The notes beneath the pieces are model-generated. The model did not search any database. It saw only the letters and a program-made list of their open reading frames with translations, and was not told where the DNA came from. A stretch of DNA of 64,000 nt, taken from Chelydra serpentina. Lineage: Eukaryota; Chordata; Testudines; Chelydridae. The DNA is taken from NCBI GenBank assembly GCA_037349315.1, contig JBAIAC010000010.1, forward strand, positions 34,760,001 through 34,824,000, in the 5' to 3' direction. Both the position numbers and the translations under genes were made by a program. Shown piece by piece: positions 1 to 12,284 of this stretch; the first letter of the stretch is position 1, and each line of letters begins with the position of its first letter.

Positions 1-1454
1 AATTCCTGTGCATCGGAATGAGACTATGCTCTCTGCCTCCAGGAAAGTTTAGATGATGATATGGGACCTACATTGTCAGACTTGTTTAGGGTTCCAGGCT
101 GTTTCTTACAGGCAACCTATATGCTATGTTCATAATTGTGATTTAGGGAAACAGAACAATTTTTTTGTGGCTGAAGTTATCTTAAAAGCTATGTAGGAAA
201 ATGAAAAATTACCCAACTGATCTACAGGCACAGCGAAGTTTGAAAACTAACATATCACTTCCTGCTGAAATCAAAACACTGTGAAAAAGAAATGAACACT
301 TAGCCAAGCAAAATGTATATGCGCTGCAGTTACTCTGTTTCTGTGGTCCCTTTGGTTCAGTATGTTTCACATGCTTGTTATAGGCTTCATTCAACTCTGT
401 TTGTTTTATCCACTCATTGGCTTTGATCAGTTCAGTGAGCTATATATCAATTTCATGAAGCATTTTACTCTGTTCACTATGCTTGGCACCCATTATGTTA
501 TGCTTTCTTCATTCCAGTGCATATGATATCCATTCTGCAAATTTATTCTGCATATTATGTCAACTCTATTACATGTTTAATCTATTTCTTCATAAATTAT
601 ATCCCTCTTGGAACATGCTGCACATAAAAGTTTGATTTGTTGCCATTTAGCGCCTTCCCCTGTATAATTTACAATAGCCTGTGCATCCTACTGCATGTTA
701 TTTTGTCCTTTGCCACCTCCCGTCCCCACTGTGAACGTGTTTTATCAGTTCCACATCTAATTGTCAACTAAATGGCTCCCCAATGAACAAAGCATTGTGC
801 ATTTTTAAACAGATGTGGAGTGGAAATTAAGTGCGTCTAATCCTTTTAGACAGAAGTAATTTACTAAACCTGGCTCCAGTGCAAGGCTTGCTGCTTTTCT
901 CTTTTCTTTTTTAATATCGCATTTATTTAATTCAAAAAGTTTCAGGACTCAGACAGTAAGAGAGCAGTGCTTCTGGCATATCAATTTGAGTAGCCCAAAG
1001 AACTATTTGTTTATCTTGATGCAGGCACTGGCTCCATCTGGATTCTTGAAGAGTTGAAAAATTAAGCAGGGTTGTCTAAAACAGAGCAAAACTTCCCTGT
1101 AACCTAATGCTCAAAATTGCTCTGACTCATTGGCCCTGATTCACCACTCTCATATTACACTCTGTAATGTTATTGGAATCATGCTTCATACACTGACCTG
1201 GAAGAAGCAACTCTAAGGGTGAGTGGGTAATTCAGGATCCAGGACCCTGAGTCCTAGATGGCTAATACAAGTACCAGTTATTATTACACATATTCACTGG
1301 AGTCTCATTATCATTCTAGCTGAGTGTGCTGTACTTCAACTACTACTCAAGAGGGAAGATTTAACAAAGGACATGCAAAATCCATCCCAGGATTGACAAG
1401 GACTTCAGAGAATTTTTTGTGCCCCAATAGACATCTGACAGTGCAGGAAGGATT
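1..1454. other. No recognisable feature
   Basis: AT-rich sequence without coding potential beyond chance open frames. I see no repeat family I can name here. Confidence 0.5.
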
Positions 1455-1515
1455 CAGATTTGACAATTTTGGCCTCAATTCCCCCGTCTGTGAAATAGGG
1501 ATACCACCATCTTAC
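1455..1515 (+). repeat. MIR/CORE-SINE fragment
   Basis: The stretch with CCTCAATTCCCCCGTCTGTG followed by AAATAGGGATA and a pyrimidine-rich CTTACCTCAT matches the conserved central block of MIR SINEs (CCTCAGTTTCCYCATCTGTAAAATGGGGATAA type). It is old and diverged. It runs directly into the left arm of the hairpin at 1495-1544. Confidence 0.6.
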
Positions 1516-1544
1516 CTCATACAGTAAGATGGTGGCATCCCTAT
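1495..1544. repeat. 50-bp inverted repeat (hairpin)
   Basis: Two 21-base arms, 1495-1515 and 1524-1544, are reverse complements with one mismatch, around an 8-base loop. The left arm is MIR sequence. The right arm is an inverted copy of it, so the palindrome arose after MIR insertion and is not part of the SINE consensus. Confidence 0.85.
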
Positions 1545-1627
1545 CTGTGTAGTACAGATACTATAGTGATGGATGCCACAGAGAAGGCCATGAGGAAATT
1601 AAAATAATTCTGAGTTTATGGTGTGCA

Positions 1628-3070
1628 GTGAATCATAGAATATTAGGGTTGGAAGAGACCTCAGGAGGTCATCTAGTCCAATCCCCTGCTCAAAGCAGGA
1701 CCAATACCAACTAAATCATTCCAGCCAGGGCTTTGTCAAGCTGGGCCTTAAAAACCTCTAAAGGATGGAGATTCCACCACATCCCTAGGTAACCCATTCC
1801 AGTGTTTCACCAACCTCCTAGTGAAATAGTGTTTCCTAATATCCAACCTAGACCTCCCCCACTGCAACTTGAGACCACTGCTTCTTGTTCTGTCATCTGC
1901 CACCATTGAGCTCCATCCTCTTTGGAACCCCCTTCAGGTAGTTGAAGGCTGCTATCAAATCCCCCCTCACTCTTCTCTTCTGCAGACTAAATAACCCCAG
2001 TTCCCACAGCCTCTCCTCATAAGTCATGTGCCACAGCCCCCTAATCATTTTCATTGCCCTCCGCTGGACTCTCTCCAATTTGTCCACATCCCTTCTGTAG
2101 TGGGGGGACCAAAACAGGGCACGATACTCCAGGTGTGGCCTCACCAGTGCTGAATAGAAGGGAATAATCACTTCCCTCAATCTGCTGGCAATGCTCCTAC
2201 TAATATAGCCCAATATGCCGTTGGCCTTCTTGGCAACGAGGGCACACTGCTGACTCATATCCAGCTTCTCGTCTCCAGGTCCTTTTCTGCAGAACTGCTG
2301 CTTAGCCAATCAGTCCCTAGCCTGTAGCGGTGCATGGGATTCTTCCTTCCTAGGTGCAGGACTCAGCACTTGTCCTTGTTGAACCTCAGATATCTTTTGG
2401 CCCAATCCTCCAATTTGTCTAGGTCACTCTGGATCCTATCCCTACCCTCCAGCATATCTACCTCTCCCCCACAGCTTAGTGTCATCTGCGAACTTGCTGA
2501 AGTTGAAATTCATCCCATCACCCAGATCATTAATAAAGATGTTGAACAAAACCGGCCTCAGGACCGACCCCTAGAGCACTCCGCTTGATACCGGCTGCCA
2601 ACTAGATATAGAGCCGTTGATCACTACCCGTTGAGCTGGACAATCTAACCAGCTTTCTATCCACCTTATTGTCCATTCATCCAATCCATACTTTAACTTG
2701 CTGGCAAGAATACTGTGGGAGACCGTATCAAAAACTTTGCTAAAGTCAAGATATATCCCATCCACCACTTTCCCCATATCCACAAAGCCAATTATCTGAT
2801 CATAGAAGGCAATCAGGTTGGTCAGGCATGACTTGCTCTTGGTGAATCCATGTTGACTGTTCCTGATCACCTTCCTCTCCTCCAAGTGCTTCAAAATGGA
2901 TTCCTTGAGTACCTGCTCCATGATTTTGCTGGGGACTGAAGTGAGGCTGACCGGTCTGTAGAGAACCTGGGGAACTTTCTTCCCATTTTTAAATATGGGC
3001 ACTATATTAGCCTTTTTCAAATTGTCCGGGACCTCCTCCAACCACCACGAATTTTCAAAGATAATGGCCT
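1628..3070 (-). mobile_element. CR1 LINE, 5'-truncated
   Basis: Read on the minus strand this is the 3' half of a CR1 retrotransposon. Its 3' terminus lies at 1628-1690, where plus-strand AATCATAGAATATTAGGG, GGTCATCTAGTCCA and GCTCAAAGCAGGACCAAT are the complement of the classic CR1 tail with its ATTCTATG end. Upstream (higher coordinates) is the reverse-transcriptase region of ORF2. The copy stops near 3070, within the early RT domain, so it is a normal 5'-truncated insertion. Confidence 0.93.
1893..3041 (-). pseudogene. CR1 ORF2 reverse transcriptase fragment (broken)
   Basis: The minus strand encodes the middle and C-terminal parts of a CR1 reverse transcriptase. The block at 2571-3041 has the NIVPIFKNGKK and YRPVSLTSVPSKIMEQ motifs of RT domains 1-2, then GFTKSKSCLTNL and YLDFSKVFDTV, where the family usually has DFSKAFDTV. 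The catalytic FADD is at 2481-2492, in frame with the [10 protein letters not shown] motif but outside the longest open frame because of stops and frameshifts between 2309 and 2571. The 1893-2309 block carries the thumb region ([38 protein letters not shown]). There is no start region, endonuclease or ORF1. It is a dead copy; the identification is firm because motif order and spacing follow CR1 exactly. Confidence 0.9.
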
Positions 3071-3742
3071 GATGTCATACACTGAATGATAAGGATAAAA
3101 ATATATGACTAGCTACCAATTCAGAGAGCACCATCCTTTCCGTGTACTGAATAAGACAGGGGTCCTGTGGAAAAAACACCAATGCAATTATAATACATAC
3201 TCACAAGGGGCACAAATTAAGGGGGACAAATTTTCTAATTTTTGCAACTTTAACATTTTTTTAACAGTAGAGGGGTTTATTTTTTAAATTTAATTTGGAA
3301 ATGTAATAAGTTCATGAGGTCAAGCATCTACATAAAAATATAACAGGAAAAGCTTTATGTATGTGCTATTTTTTGATATGTGATTTACACCATTTACTGA
3401 CTAAACATATACAAAGTCTGAACAGCATTTGCAAGCCTGACTCACATTGCCCACAAGGTTTGATGTTGTTGGCTCATTCAGCAGGCTGCCCTGGGGGAAG
3501 TACGGAATGTTCTATGCAGCTCAGTCCGATCAGATGATACGAATCAGTGAAAGCATATTGATAAAATACTTTCCTAAATCAATGCCTTTTATAACCTGAA
3601 TTGGATTTCAAAGAAAAAGGAAGGGAAAAGCTTCCATTCACATTTTGCAGCTTTGTTTTAAAAGTGATTGTTAACCATTATGGGCCTTCTACGACACCCA
3701 CAGTCTGATACTGCAAGTCCTTCACTCACAGAACTTCCCTAG
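3071..3742. other. No recognisable feature
   Basis: Low-GC sequence between the CR1 and the hAT MITE. I see no gene or named repeat. Confidence 0.5.
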
Positions 3743-3750
3743 ACTTCAAG

Positions 3751-3978
3751 TAGGGTGACCAAATGAAAGGACCCAAATCGGGACTTGTCCAAACAAAAAC
3801 AAAAAACCTCCCGCCGGACTTGGAGATCTCCACGCAAAAGAAAAAAATAACCCTGCTGGAGTTCTCCGAGCAAAAAAAACCTGCAGCAGCCCCAATATCA
3901 GGACAAATGGTGTCCTGACCATGCATTGGTCAGGATGAGGGACAAAGGAGGATTTTATCGGGATGTCTGGTCACCCTA
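3751..3978. mobile_element. hAT-type MITE, 228 bp
   Basis: The ends form inverted repeats: TAGGGTGACCA at the left and TGGTCACCCTA at the right. Flanks ACTTCAAG (3743-3750) and CCTTCAAG (3979-3986) form an 8-bp target duplication with one mismatch, the size made by hAT transposases. There is no coding capacity. The interior contains mirrored GGACAAATGG / GGGATGTCTGG blocks, as in related turtle repeats. Confidence 0.85.
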
Positions 3979-3986
3979 CCTTCAAG

Positions 3987-5860
3987 GTCAAGTATTTTGA
4001 GCTGGTGGAGTTCCCACCATGCTCTGAACAGAGCATACATAGGCCAGAGCATACATTCTCCTCTCCATAACACCAATATTATTTTGGGGTGGGGAATCAT
4101 GCCCTCAGTGTATAGCCTAAACTTATTTGGCTATAGTGGCAGTAAACACAATAACTAACATACCTCAGTCTAAGCTCTTCCCCTAAACTTGGCTGTGACT
4201 ATAGTTTCCCCAGAGAGACCTCCCCTTCCCAGAGACTAACATCCTCTTTCCAGAGAAGCTTTCACCATCCTTATATCCTCTGTAGCTTTATGTATGTTTC
4301 TATCAGGGTGGGTCACAAGAAGAACCCTGCAACGCTATGACAATGCCCCAATGTTTTGTCTGTTAGATTACCTTCATGTATGGCCTGTAATTAAGCAATG
4401 CACAATAGTTTTGTTCCACAAGTGAATATACTAATATTAACTTTTCCTCACAGAAAATTAGATACATGTACACTACTCTGTTGCCCAAGTACATGAGGCT
4501 AATTGTGCAGCAAATTCCTCCTTTGACTGAGCACTAAACACAGACTGTAACTCATGGGGGGCCTAGGAAATCTCTGCTCTCCTCAGTTACACCTCAGGAG
4601 TTCCATGAGTGTAAGCGAGGGCAGAATTTAGTCCACACAACTCCCTCCTGCCCAATGCATCACTGAGTTGTGTTTTAGGTACACTAGACATAAGTGCTAG
4701 ATTGTGCCATAGAAGCAGAGCTTTGTCCTGGGGGTGGTGCTGTGCCACCCCACAGAAAGCTCTGGAGGGGTGATGTTCTGCCTCACATTGTCAGAATGCC
4801 TGCTGGAGCTCCCTGCTGTGCAGGGAGAGCATGTAGGTTGCTACATGCTGCAGCATACTCCCCATATGCCCCCTCACTCCCTCAAGGAAATAGGGAACAA
4901 TTCCTGTGTGCCTCACTCCCTTCTACCCTCATTCTGCCTGTGTACAGGCTATGCTAGGTGTATAGGGTTTACAAATACCAACCAAATGCAATCAGAAGAT
5001 AATGGACTGCACGTGTGTAAGTGATTAAAAATGTTTTGGGCTAACAAGTAGCCGGCAGAATGCATATAAGAGACACCTTTAACAGTTGGAAATCTGTCAC
5101 ACTCACGATGTATGAGGGGAAAGTAGTGTTTTCTAATGCAGCTCCAATGAGGCAGCATGTGGGAGTGAGGGTAGGTTGACCAAGAAGGTGTATATGGTAG
5201 AAATTTACTATTCCAACAAATGATGCACACAGTTTGATACAGAGGACAGACTATAGTCAAAATCTTTGCTAAAATGCAGAGAAGATAGCATAGCATAGAG
5301 CCCAGTTAATGCAGAGAAAACACTATGAAATTCTACAAGTGTTCAGTTGAAATTTTTAATCAATTAATTTCTTCATGTTCATGCCCCTTGTGTTTGCTTT
5401 CCATGATCATCAAAGTCATCATGTTTGATTGGCATGGAAGTCCATACAAAGCAAACATCTAAGCTGAATGCACCAGAGTTTATAGATTTTGATGAATTTT
5501 ACATCCCAAGAAGAATATTTTGTGCCAGAATTTTCTTTTACTCTCATTCAGTTTTGGAATGGAAACAACTCCATATGATATATCTGACCAATCGCAATGA
5601 AGCAACACTAAAATAACAAATCCTGAATACTTGTTCAGTACTTGCAGAGAACTGTTTGACCAATCTGTGAAGTTAAAATACATTGCAAAACATTAGAATA
5701 ATTTTTAAAAACAAATACATCTGCTTATTCCACAAATTGAAAAAGAAGTAAAATTTAAACAAGTTATTCATTCTAAATTACTCACTCTAATCCCAACTCA
5801 GATAGCCTGAGCAATTACATTTGAACTCATTAAAAACTATACATTTAAATACCTTTTTGA
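3987..5860. other. No recognisable feature
   Basis: About 1.9 kb without a supported gene or a repeat I can name. Short open frames, for example at 4694-5024 and 4949-5296, lack domains and overlap one another on both strands. Confidence 0.45.
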
Positions 5861-6007
5861 CTCTGGACATTTCCACTGCTTGCATCCAAAGAAGTGGGTA
5901 TTGACCCACGAAAGCTTATGCTTCAATACCTCTGTTAGTCTATAAGGTGCCACAGGACCCTTTGTCGCTTCTGCAGATCCAGACTAACACGGCTACCCCT
6001 CTGATAC
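5861..6007 (+). mobile_element. Penelope-like element 3' tail
   Basis: This is the 3' terminal segment of the same family as the element at 63300-64000, in the opposite orientation. Shared blocks include CTGGACATTTCCACTGCTTG, GAAGTGGGTATTGACCCACG, AAAGCTTATGCTTCAATACC, GTGCCACAGGACCC and the terminal AACACGGCTACCCCTCTGAT. Coding sequence is absent because the insertion is strongly 5'-truncated. Confidence 0.85.
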
Positions 6008-6224
6008 TTTTTGACTCTTACAATTTACAGATGCAAATCAGTTTAAACAGCTTTGCACAGAATCATTCTTTGCACAGCAGCTTTCCACAAGGTTTACCTG
6101 TGCAACCGAAGCTTGAAGCAAATAGAAAACTCCGCCCACTGTGGAAACTGCAAATGCTATTACATCCCCTCTAGTGGCTAGTCCACTAATGATAAAGAAA
6201 ATAAAATAATAAATAATAATACCA

Positions 6225-6432
6225 CCACCTTGTTCTTGTATGACATTTTTCATCCATAGATCTCTAAGTGATTTACAAAGGAAGTCAATCTTATTATCCC
6301 CATTTTACAGGTATGGAAAGGGAAAGTGACTTGCTAAAGGTCATCCAGCAGGTGAGTGGCAGAGCCAAATATAGACTCCAGGACTCCTCAGTCCCAGGCC
6401 AGTGCTCTGGCCACTAAATCACACTGCCTTCC
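6225..6432 (-). repeat. MIR/CORE-SINE type repeat
   Basis: The plus strand reads as the complement of a MIR-like SINE: CCCCATTTTACAGG, AAAGTGACTTGCTAAAGGTC, CAGCAGGTGAGTGGCAGAGC, and CCAGTGCTCTGGCCACTA near the end. These blocks come in the order expected for an inverted MIR-class element. Divergence is high, consistent with an old insertion. Confidence 0.75.
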
Positions 6433-6751
6433 CACTGATCTACTAGATGATAACATCTTATTACTATTGCCAGCTAACAGAAGCGGTAGGTGTCTGTATT
6501 GCAGTGCTGAAGTTTCTGGGTTCACCACTGATTATGTGGGGGGGGGGGTCATTAGGCAAAGTATTTTCTGTATTCCTATATATGTTTGTTCAAAACTATG
6601 ATGAAACACTTATAAGAGGGATTATTAAATTAAATTAAACAGTAATAAGTCCCCAGGACCAGATGGTATTTACTCAAGAGTTCTGAAGGAACTCAAATAT
6701 GAAATTGGAGAAATACTAACTATGGTAAATAACCTATAGCTTAAATTAGCC

Positions 6752-7441
6752 TGTAGCGGGGCTCAAACCCACCCCTGTGGTGCCTCCTGCTGGTCTGTCA
6801 GGGAATTAGAGTTCCAGCCTCCAGAGTGCCCTCTGCAGGCCGGTGTCCCGCTTGGCCTCGAGTCCTTCCCGTACTCCGATGTCCCTTTGACTGGGGTGCT
6901 TCCCCCTGACAGTACCCCCCCAGTCTGCTGGGTCTCCGTGCCCCGGGGAACCCCCACCCACTATCCCCACCTCACCTCAGTCTTTGGCTACTGCCCAGTC
7001 ACTGTCTAGCCCCCGTTCACTGGGGCAGACTGCAGTATATAAGCCACTCATCACAGGCAAGGGGGGTTTTGACTTGCTACCTCTGCCTACCCGTGGGCTG
7101 CCCCCTGCAACCCTCAGTACCCTTTATGGCCTTACCCTAGGCCTGCAGCCTGGGGGGTTTCCAGGCCAGAGCTCCCCCAGATCCTCTGGCCTTCCCCCAG
7201 TCCTGCTCCACCTCAGGTACTCTGTATCCCAGCAGCCAGGACCCTCTCCCTCAGCAAGCTAGAGGGAGAGTTCTGCTAGCTCCTGGCTTCCCTGGCCTTT
7301 ATAGGGCCAGCTGGGTCTGTTTGGGGCGTGGCCCCAAGCTACAGTGGCTCCACCAATCAGCCCAGCTTTTCCCGTGCCCCAGCCATCTCCCAGGGCTGTT
7401 TTAAGCCCTTCCAGGCAGGAACGGGTGACCACCCTGCTACA
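6752..7441. mobile_element. Solo LTR (690 bp) inside CR1
   Basis: The segment begins TGTAGCGGGG and ends CCCTGCTACA, giving TG...CA termini with short inverted repeats (TGTAGC / GCTACA). Flanking TAGCC (6747-6751) and CAGCC (7442-7446) form a 5-bp target duplication with one mismatch, and removing the segment restores the CR1 frame around VPDDW. A TATA-like TATATAAG lies near 7036. No internal coding region is present, so it is probably the product of LTR-LTR recombination. Whether it came from a Gypsy-type or a retroviral element cannot be told from the LTR alone. The GC content is clearly higher than that of the host CR1. Confidence 0.8.
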
Positions 7442-8740
7442 CAGCCTCTGTACCAGATGACTGGAGGACGTAGCTAACGTAATGCCAATTTTTAAAAAAA
7501 GGCTCCAGAGGTGATTCTGGCAATTACAGTCCCGTAAGTCTAACTTCAGTACCAAGTAAATTGGGTAAAACAATAGAATTATCAGCTATATAGATTAATA
7601 CAATATGTGGCCGAAGAGTCAATGTGGCTTTTGTAAAGGGAATCATGCCTCACCAATATATTAGAATTCTTTAAGCACATGGACAAGGGTGATCCAGATG
7701 ATCTAGTGTGCTAGGGCTTTCAGAAAGCCTTTGACAAGGTCCCACACCAAAGGCTCTTAAGCAAAGTAAGCAGTCATGGGATAAGAGAGAAGATCCTCTC
7801 ATGGATCAGCAACTGGTTAAAAGATAGGAAGCAAAGGGTAGGAATAAATGGTCAGCTTTCACAGTGGAGAGAGGTAAATAGATTCCCTCAACAATCTATA
7901 CTGGGACAAGTGCTGTTCAACATATTCATAAATGATCTGGAAAAGGGGGTAAACAATGAAGTAGCAAAATTTGCAGATGATACAAAATTGTTCAAGATAG
8001 TTAAGTCCAAAGCTGACCAAACTCAAACTGTTTGGATCTCACCAAACTGGGTGACTGGGGTAACAAAATGGCAAATCAAATTCAGTTTTAATAAGTGAAA
8101 AGTAATGGACAATGGAAAACAATCCCAACTATACACATAAAATGATGGGGTCTAAATTAGCTGTTACCTCTCATGTTTGATAGTTCTCTGAAAACATCTG
8201 CTCAATGTGCAGTGCCAGTCAAAATTGCTAACAGAATGTTGGAAACCTTTAGGAAAGGGATAGATAATAAGACAGAAAATATCTGTCTATCATTAGTATT
8301 TATATAATGCCTCTATATAAATCCATGGTATGCCCACGCCTTCCATACTGCATGTAGTTCTGCTTATCTCATCTCAAAAAAGATATATTAGAATTGGAAA
8401 AAGTACAGAGAAGGGCAACAAAAATGATTAGGGGGATGGAACAGCTTCCATATGAGGAAAGATTAAAGACTGGGACTGTTCAGCTTAGAAAAGAGACAAC
8501 TAAGGGGTGATATGACAGAGGTCTATAAAATCATTACTGGTGTGGAGAAAGTGAATAAGGACGTGTTATTTACCCCTTCACAGAACACAAGAAGCAGAAG
8601 TCACCCTATGAAATTAATAGGCAGCAGGTTTAAAACAAATGTGAGGAAGTATTTCTTTACACAATGCAGTCAACCTGTGAAACTCATTGCCAGAGATGTT
8701 GTGAAGGCCAAAAGTATAACTGTGTTCAAAAAGAATTAGA
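7442..8740 (+). pseudogene. CR1 ORF2 reverse transcriptase (broken)
   Basis: Decayed coding sequence of the split CR1. Visible in order: PDDW and the (P)VSLTSVP region near 7535, an F-Q-K-A-F-D-K-V block around 7711-7740 preceded by a stop, [13 protein letters not shown] near 7910-7950, and the catalytic FADD at 7970-7981 followed by DTKLFK. The C-terminal [19 protein letters not shown] block is at about 8500-8545. Stops and frameshifts lie between these blocks. An intact element would continue upstream into RT and endonuclease sequence that is missing. Confidence 0.88.
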
Positions 8741-8986
8741 TAAGTTCATGGAGTATAGGCCCATCAATAGCTATTAGCCAAGATGGTCATGGACACAACA
8801 CCATGCTCTGGGTGTCCCTAATCCTCTGAGTGCCAGAAGCTGGGACTTTATGACAGGGGATAGATTATTCAATAATTGCCACATTCTGTTCATTCCTCTG
8901 AAGCATCTGTCCATTGTGGGAAGACAAGATACTGGGCTAGATGAACCGTTGGTCTGACCTGGTATGGCCACTCTTACATTCTTATT

Positions 8987-10789
8987 GTATCCTGTCACCA
9001 GTTACCAAGTAGAATGGGGAACTCAGGCTGGAATTAGTGACCAGTCTGCTACTTTGTCAATTCGAATGTCACTGGCAATGATACTCTTCCAGATGGATGG
9101 AGATTATAATTTTTTATCTGTCTATATCTATATAGAGAGAGAGATTATAGATATTTAGCGTCATGCTTGAGTGGAAGCCCCTGGAGGAATCCTAGCTAAC
9201 TTGAAGGGGGCTCTCATAGAGAGCACTGTTTGAAAGGGAGTGTGCAGTCCCCATGTACCAGCTCAGTTTTACTCGCTGGTGCAAAGGGAAAAGAGGGAGC
9301 GATGTTGCTGCCTTCACCCCTCCTTTCTCCCACCTGCACTAAACTAGTGAATCCCAGTTGTGACTGGCCCTGTGCAGAGGCAGAAAAATATGAGGGAGAA
9401 GCCCTCTCCTGCCACCACCATATGCACACAGACCCAGTAACAATAGAGGTGCAGTTCAAAAAATTAAAATGAAAGCCACTCTCCCATTAGTTCAGCATGC
9501 TAGGTCATTCACGCACATGTGCCAGCAGTGTGCGTAGGCACAAAGGACAGAACTTTGTTAAATTATGCAATCCTTAGAGCTGTGTGAACCTTGGGCCCGG
9601 TGTAGCTGACCACAAAGAGACGTGGGCCTACAAATGTTGCCTATTCAGAGAAAAGGCAGGAAAGAGACTTGACATGTACCATATAAACCAATATTTTCCT
9701 AGTAAATTTAAGCTTAGGTGTCTACTCCCCCTTTGATGTATATGTGTAATTCCCATTGATGTTAGTAAGAGTCGTGTATTTACATCAAGGGCCGACTAGA
9801 CTCATTTGTGTGTGCCAAGTTATATTAAGCCTTCCTTAAAGGGGCACTGTCATGTTAAGTGGCTCTAAACGTTATACATTTAAAATATCTACTTGTCAGC
9901 CCCAAACCCTCATTCTCCAATTCATCTTCTTTTATTTGCCTTTACATCTGGATTCTCCTGTTCTTATTTTTTAAAATAATATTTCGTCCAGAGAATAAAA
10001 AAAACCTTAACATGCCCCACAAACAACCCAGTCCAGAACTACGCTGACTGAGTTTGGCAGTCTCAGTCAACTCAACTTGTGAGTTTCCATCTCACAAGAC
10101 ACCAGCAACCTCAGTTTGCACTTTTGTGGGGGGTCTCAGCAGAAATGCCAAGGACTGAATGAAGAGTGAAATTTGTTCTCACTCTTAAAAGTGGTCCCTC
10201 TGTGGTCAGACTCTGCCTGCCTTATTCATAATGAATTCCTTGCACTATGAGTAATTGGTCTTCAACAGGACTATATTCAGAGTATAGCACTCGCTGAAGG
10301 AAGGGTAGCAGAATCCTGCTCTAAATCAACTTTCAGATGCACTGATAGGGGACTGTAAGTGTGATGTTCACAGCATACACACAAAGAAAAATACTCTTGC
10401 TGGAAGGTTTCAACACAACACTATTTTATAGCATAAAATCCAGAACCTTAACACCACAAGAACCAAAAAGAGAGAGAGAGAGGAACAAAGCAGGCTGCTC
10501 CCTAAAGCAGAGAGGAAGAGCTCACCCCCCCCGCCTTTACTGTAAGAGGACTTGTTGCCAACTGATGCTGCACCTGCTAGGCCCAGGTCACACACTGCCC
10601 AACAGAGCCCCCTCACCTGCAAGCAGGGTCAGTATCAGTCAGCTTGTAATTTTTACAATTTTCAATACACCACAGTAAGGAAGTTTGATCTGTTGCTGCC
10701 CTTGCTGTACTTGTCCCAAAGATAGAGTACTTCAGCCCCCAGGGCTGCCAAACCAACACATTTCTTAAACCTGCAAGTGACCTGTGCCT
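8987..10789. other. No recognisable feature
   Basis: No supported gene. Contains short simple-sequence patches (TATC and GA runs at about 9115-9145; GA at 10478-10490). The open frames at 9214-9472 and 10361-10678 lack domains. Confidence 0.45.
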
Positions 10790-11511
10790 CATGCTGTAGC
10801 AGAAAGTGAAAGACCCCCCGGGTCTCTGCCAATCTGACCAAGAGAAAATTCCTTCCTGACCCCAAATATGGTGATCGGCTAGACCCTGAGCATTTTGGCA
10901 AGATCCAACGTGGCAAGGATTCTCTATAGTAACACAGAGCCTTCCTTATCTAGAGTCTCATCACTGGCCATTGGGGATATTTGCTACTAGCAATCGCAGA
11001 TTGGCTATATACTATTGTAGGCAGTCTCATCATACCATCCCCTCCATAAACTTATCAAGCTCAGTCTTGAAGCCAGTTAGGTTTTTTTGCCCATCCTGCT
11101 CCCCTTCAAAGGTTGTTCCAGAATTTCACTCTTCTGATAGGTAGAAACCTTCATCTAATTTCAAGCCTAAATTTGTTGATGGCCTGTTAATATCTGTTTG
11201 TTCTTGTGTCCGCTTAATTTGGTGCTTAATTTAAATAACTCCTCTCCCTCCCTGGTATTTATCCCTCTAATGTATTTATAGAGAGCAATCATATCTCCCC
11301 TCAGCCTTCCTTTGGTTAGTCTAAACAAGTCAAGCTTTGAGTCTCCTCTCATAAGGTAGGCTTTCCATTCCTTTGTTCATCCTAGCAGCCCTTCTCTGCA
11401 CCTATTCCAATTCAAATTCATCTTTCTTAAACATGGGAGACCAGAAGTGCACACAGTATTCCAGATGAGGTCTGCTTGTATCTCTACTGGAAATACTTCA
11501 TCTGATGCATC
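10790..11511 (-). mobile_element. CR1 LINE 3' fragment
   Basis: Complement of a CR1 3' end: the CCTTCCTGACCCCAAATATG block of the 3' UTR near 10850, the CCTCCATAAACTTATCAAGC block near 11041, and the C-terminal RT region at 11167-11352 (minus-strand LFRLTKGRLRGDMIALYKYI motif). The sequence jumps at 11473 from the GATGAGGTCT block straight to TATCTCTACTGGAAATACTT, a small internal deletion relative to the usual CR1 order, and ends near 11511. Confidence 0.88.
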
Positions 11512-11773
11512 CTATCAGCTCCTTCCCCACTGCACTTTCCTTTCCCATAGGCAGATAGGAAGAATGGCTTTAAACCAGTAAATGAAGTGATTAGGCACCT
11601 TTTGGGAAGCAGCAGCTGCATGGCAAGCCAAGAGCTGAAGAAAAGCACCCCCAGGAACTGAATGCAGAGCTGCATGTGGAACAGACTGTGACTGCTCGGA
11701 GTTACAGCTAGATGCAGGTCTGTGTGGGACTTACGGGGTACCAATGTAGCAGAGCCTGAATCAGAGACACTAA

Positions 11774-12010
11774 GGGTATGCCTACACAGCAACGAAACAT
11801 CTGCCACTGTTTCACTGCTGTGTAGACTTCCGGGCTCGGATTGGAGCCTGAACTCTGGGACCCTCTCACCTCACTGGGTCCTAGAGCCCAGGCTCCAGCC
11901 CAAGCCCAGACATCTACACAGCAATGAAACAGCCCTACAACCTGAGTCCCATGATCCTGAGTCAACTAGCACAGGCCAGCCATGGGTGTCTACTTGTTGT
12001 GTTGATATAC
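11774..12010. mobile_element. PIF/Harbinger-like MITE
   Basis: Starts GGGTATGCCTACACAGCA, closely matching the terminus of the full Harbinger element at 26211-31044 (complement of its right end: GGTATGTCTACACTA). It ends with a degraded complement, GTGTTGATATAC. The interior is a long imperfect palindrome of GGCTCGGATTGGAGCCTGAA and GGCTCCAGCCCAAGCCCAGA blocks. A TAA precedes the left end and TAG follows the right end, compatible with a 3-bp target duplication. No coding capacity. Confidence 0.7.
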
Positions 12011-12284
12011 TAGGTTCCATGCTGGGATCACTCAGAGTAAGCGCCTGTTTGCTTGGAATAGAGACTGAACTGGAGGGGACCCCCAGGCACTAGGTATGAA
12101 GAGCCCTGACTCTCAACTGGGTTGCCTAGAGACCCAAACAGGAACGGCTATTGCTCACTTTGAGCTGTAATTGTTTAAGCCTCTGTACATAGGGTATTTC
12201 CAACTTTTTCCTTCCTGCCAGCCCTAATCAAATACCCTTTTTCCATTAGCCAGATGTCTAATTATTTGGGACTCACCAGGGCTA

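Larger units (their letters stand above)
6640..8986 (+). mobile_element. CR1 LINE, split by a solo LTR
   Basis: Plus-strand CR1 in two pieces, 6640-6751 and 7442-8986, separated by the LTR at 6752-7441. The left piece starts with the SPGPDGI motif region of the reverse transcriptase. The right piece resumes at VPDDW and continues through RT, thumb and 3' UTR to the tail GGTCTGACCTGGTATGGCCA then CTCTTACATTCTTA. The 3' tail differs from that of the copy at 1628-3070, so this is a different CR1 subfamily. Confidence 0.9.

Noticed and set aside
4694..5296. Three overlapping ~90-115 codon frames on both strands
   Set aside because: No domain, mutually overlapping, no exon-intron signals.
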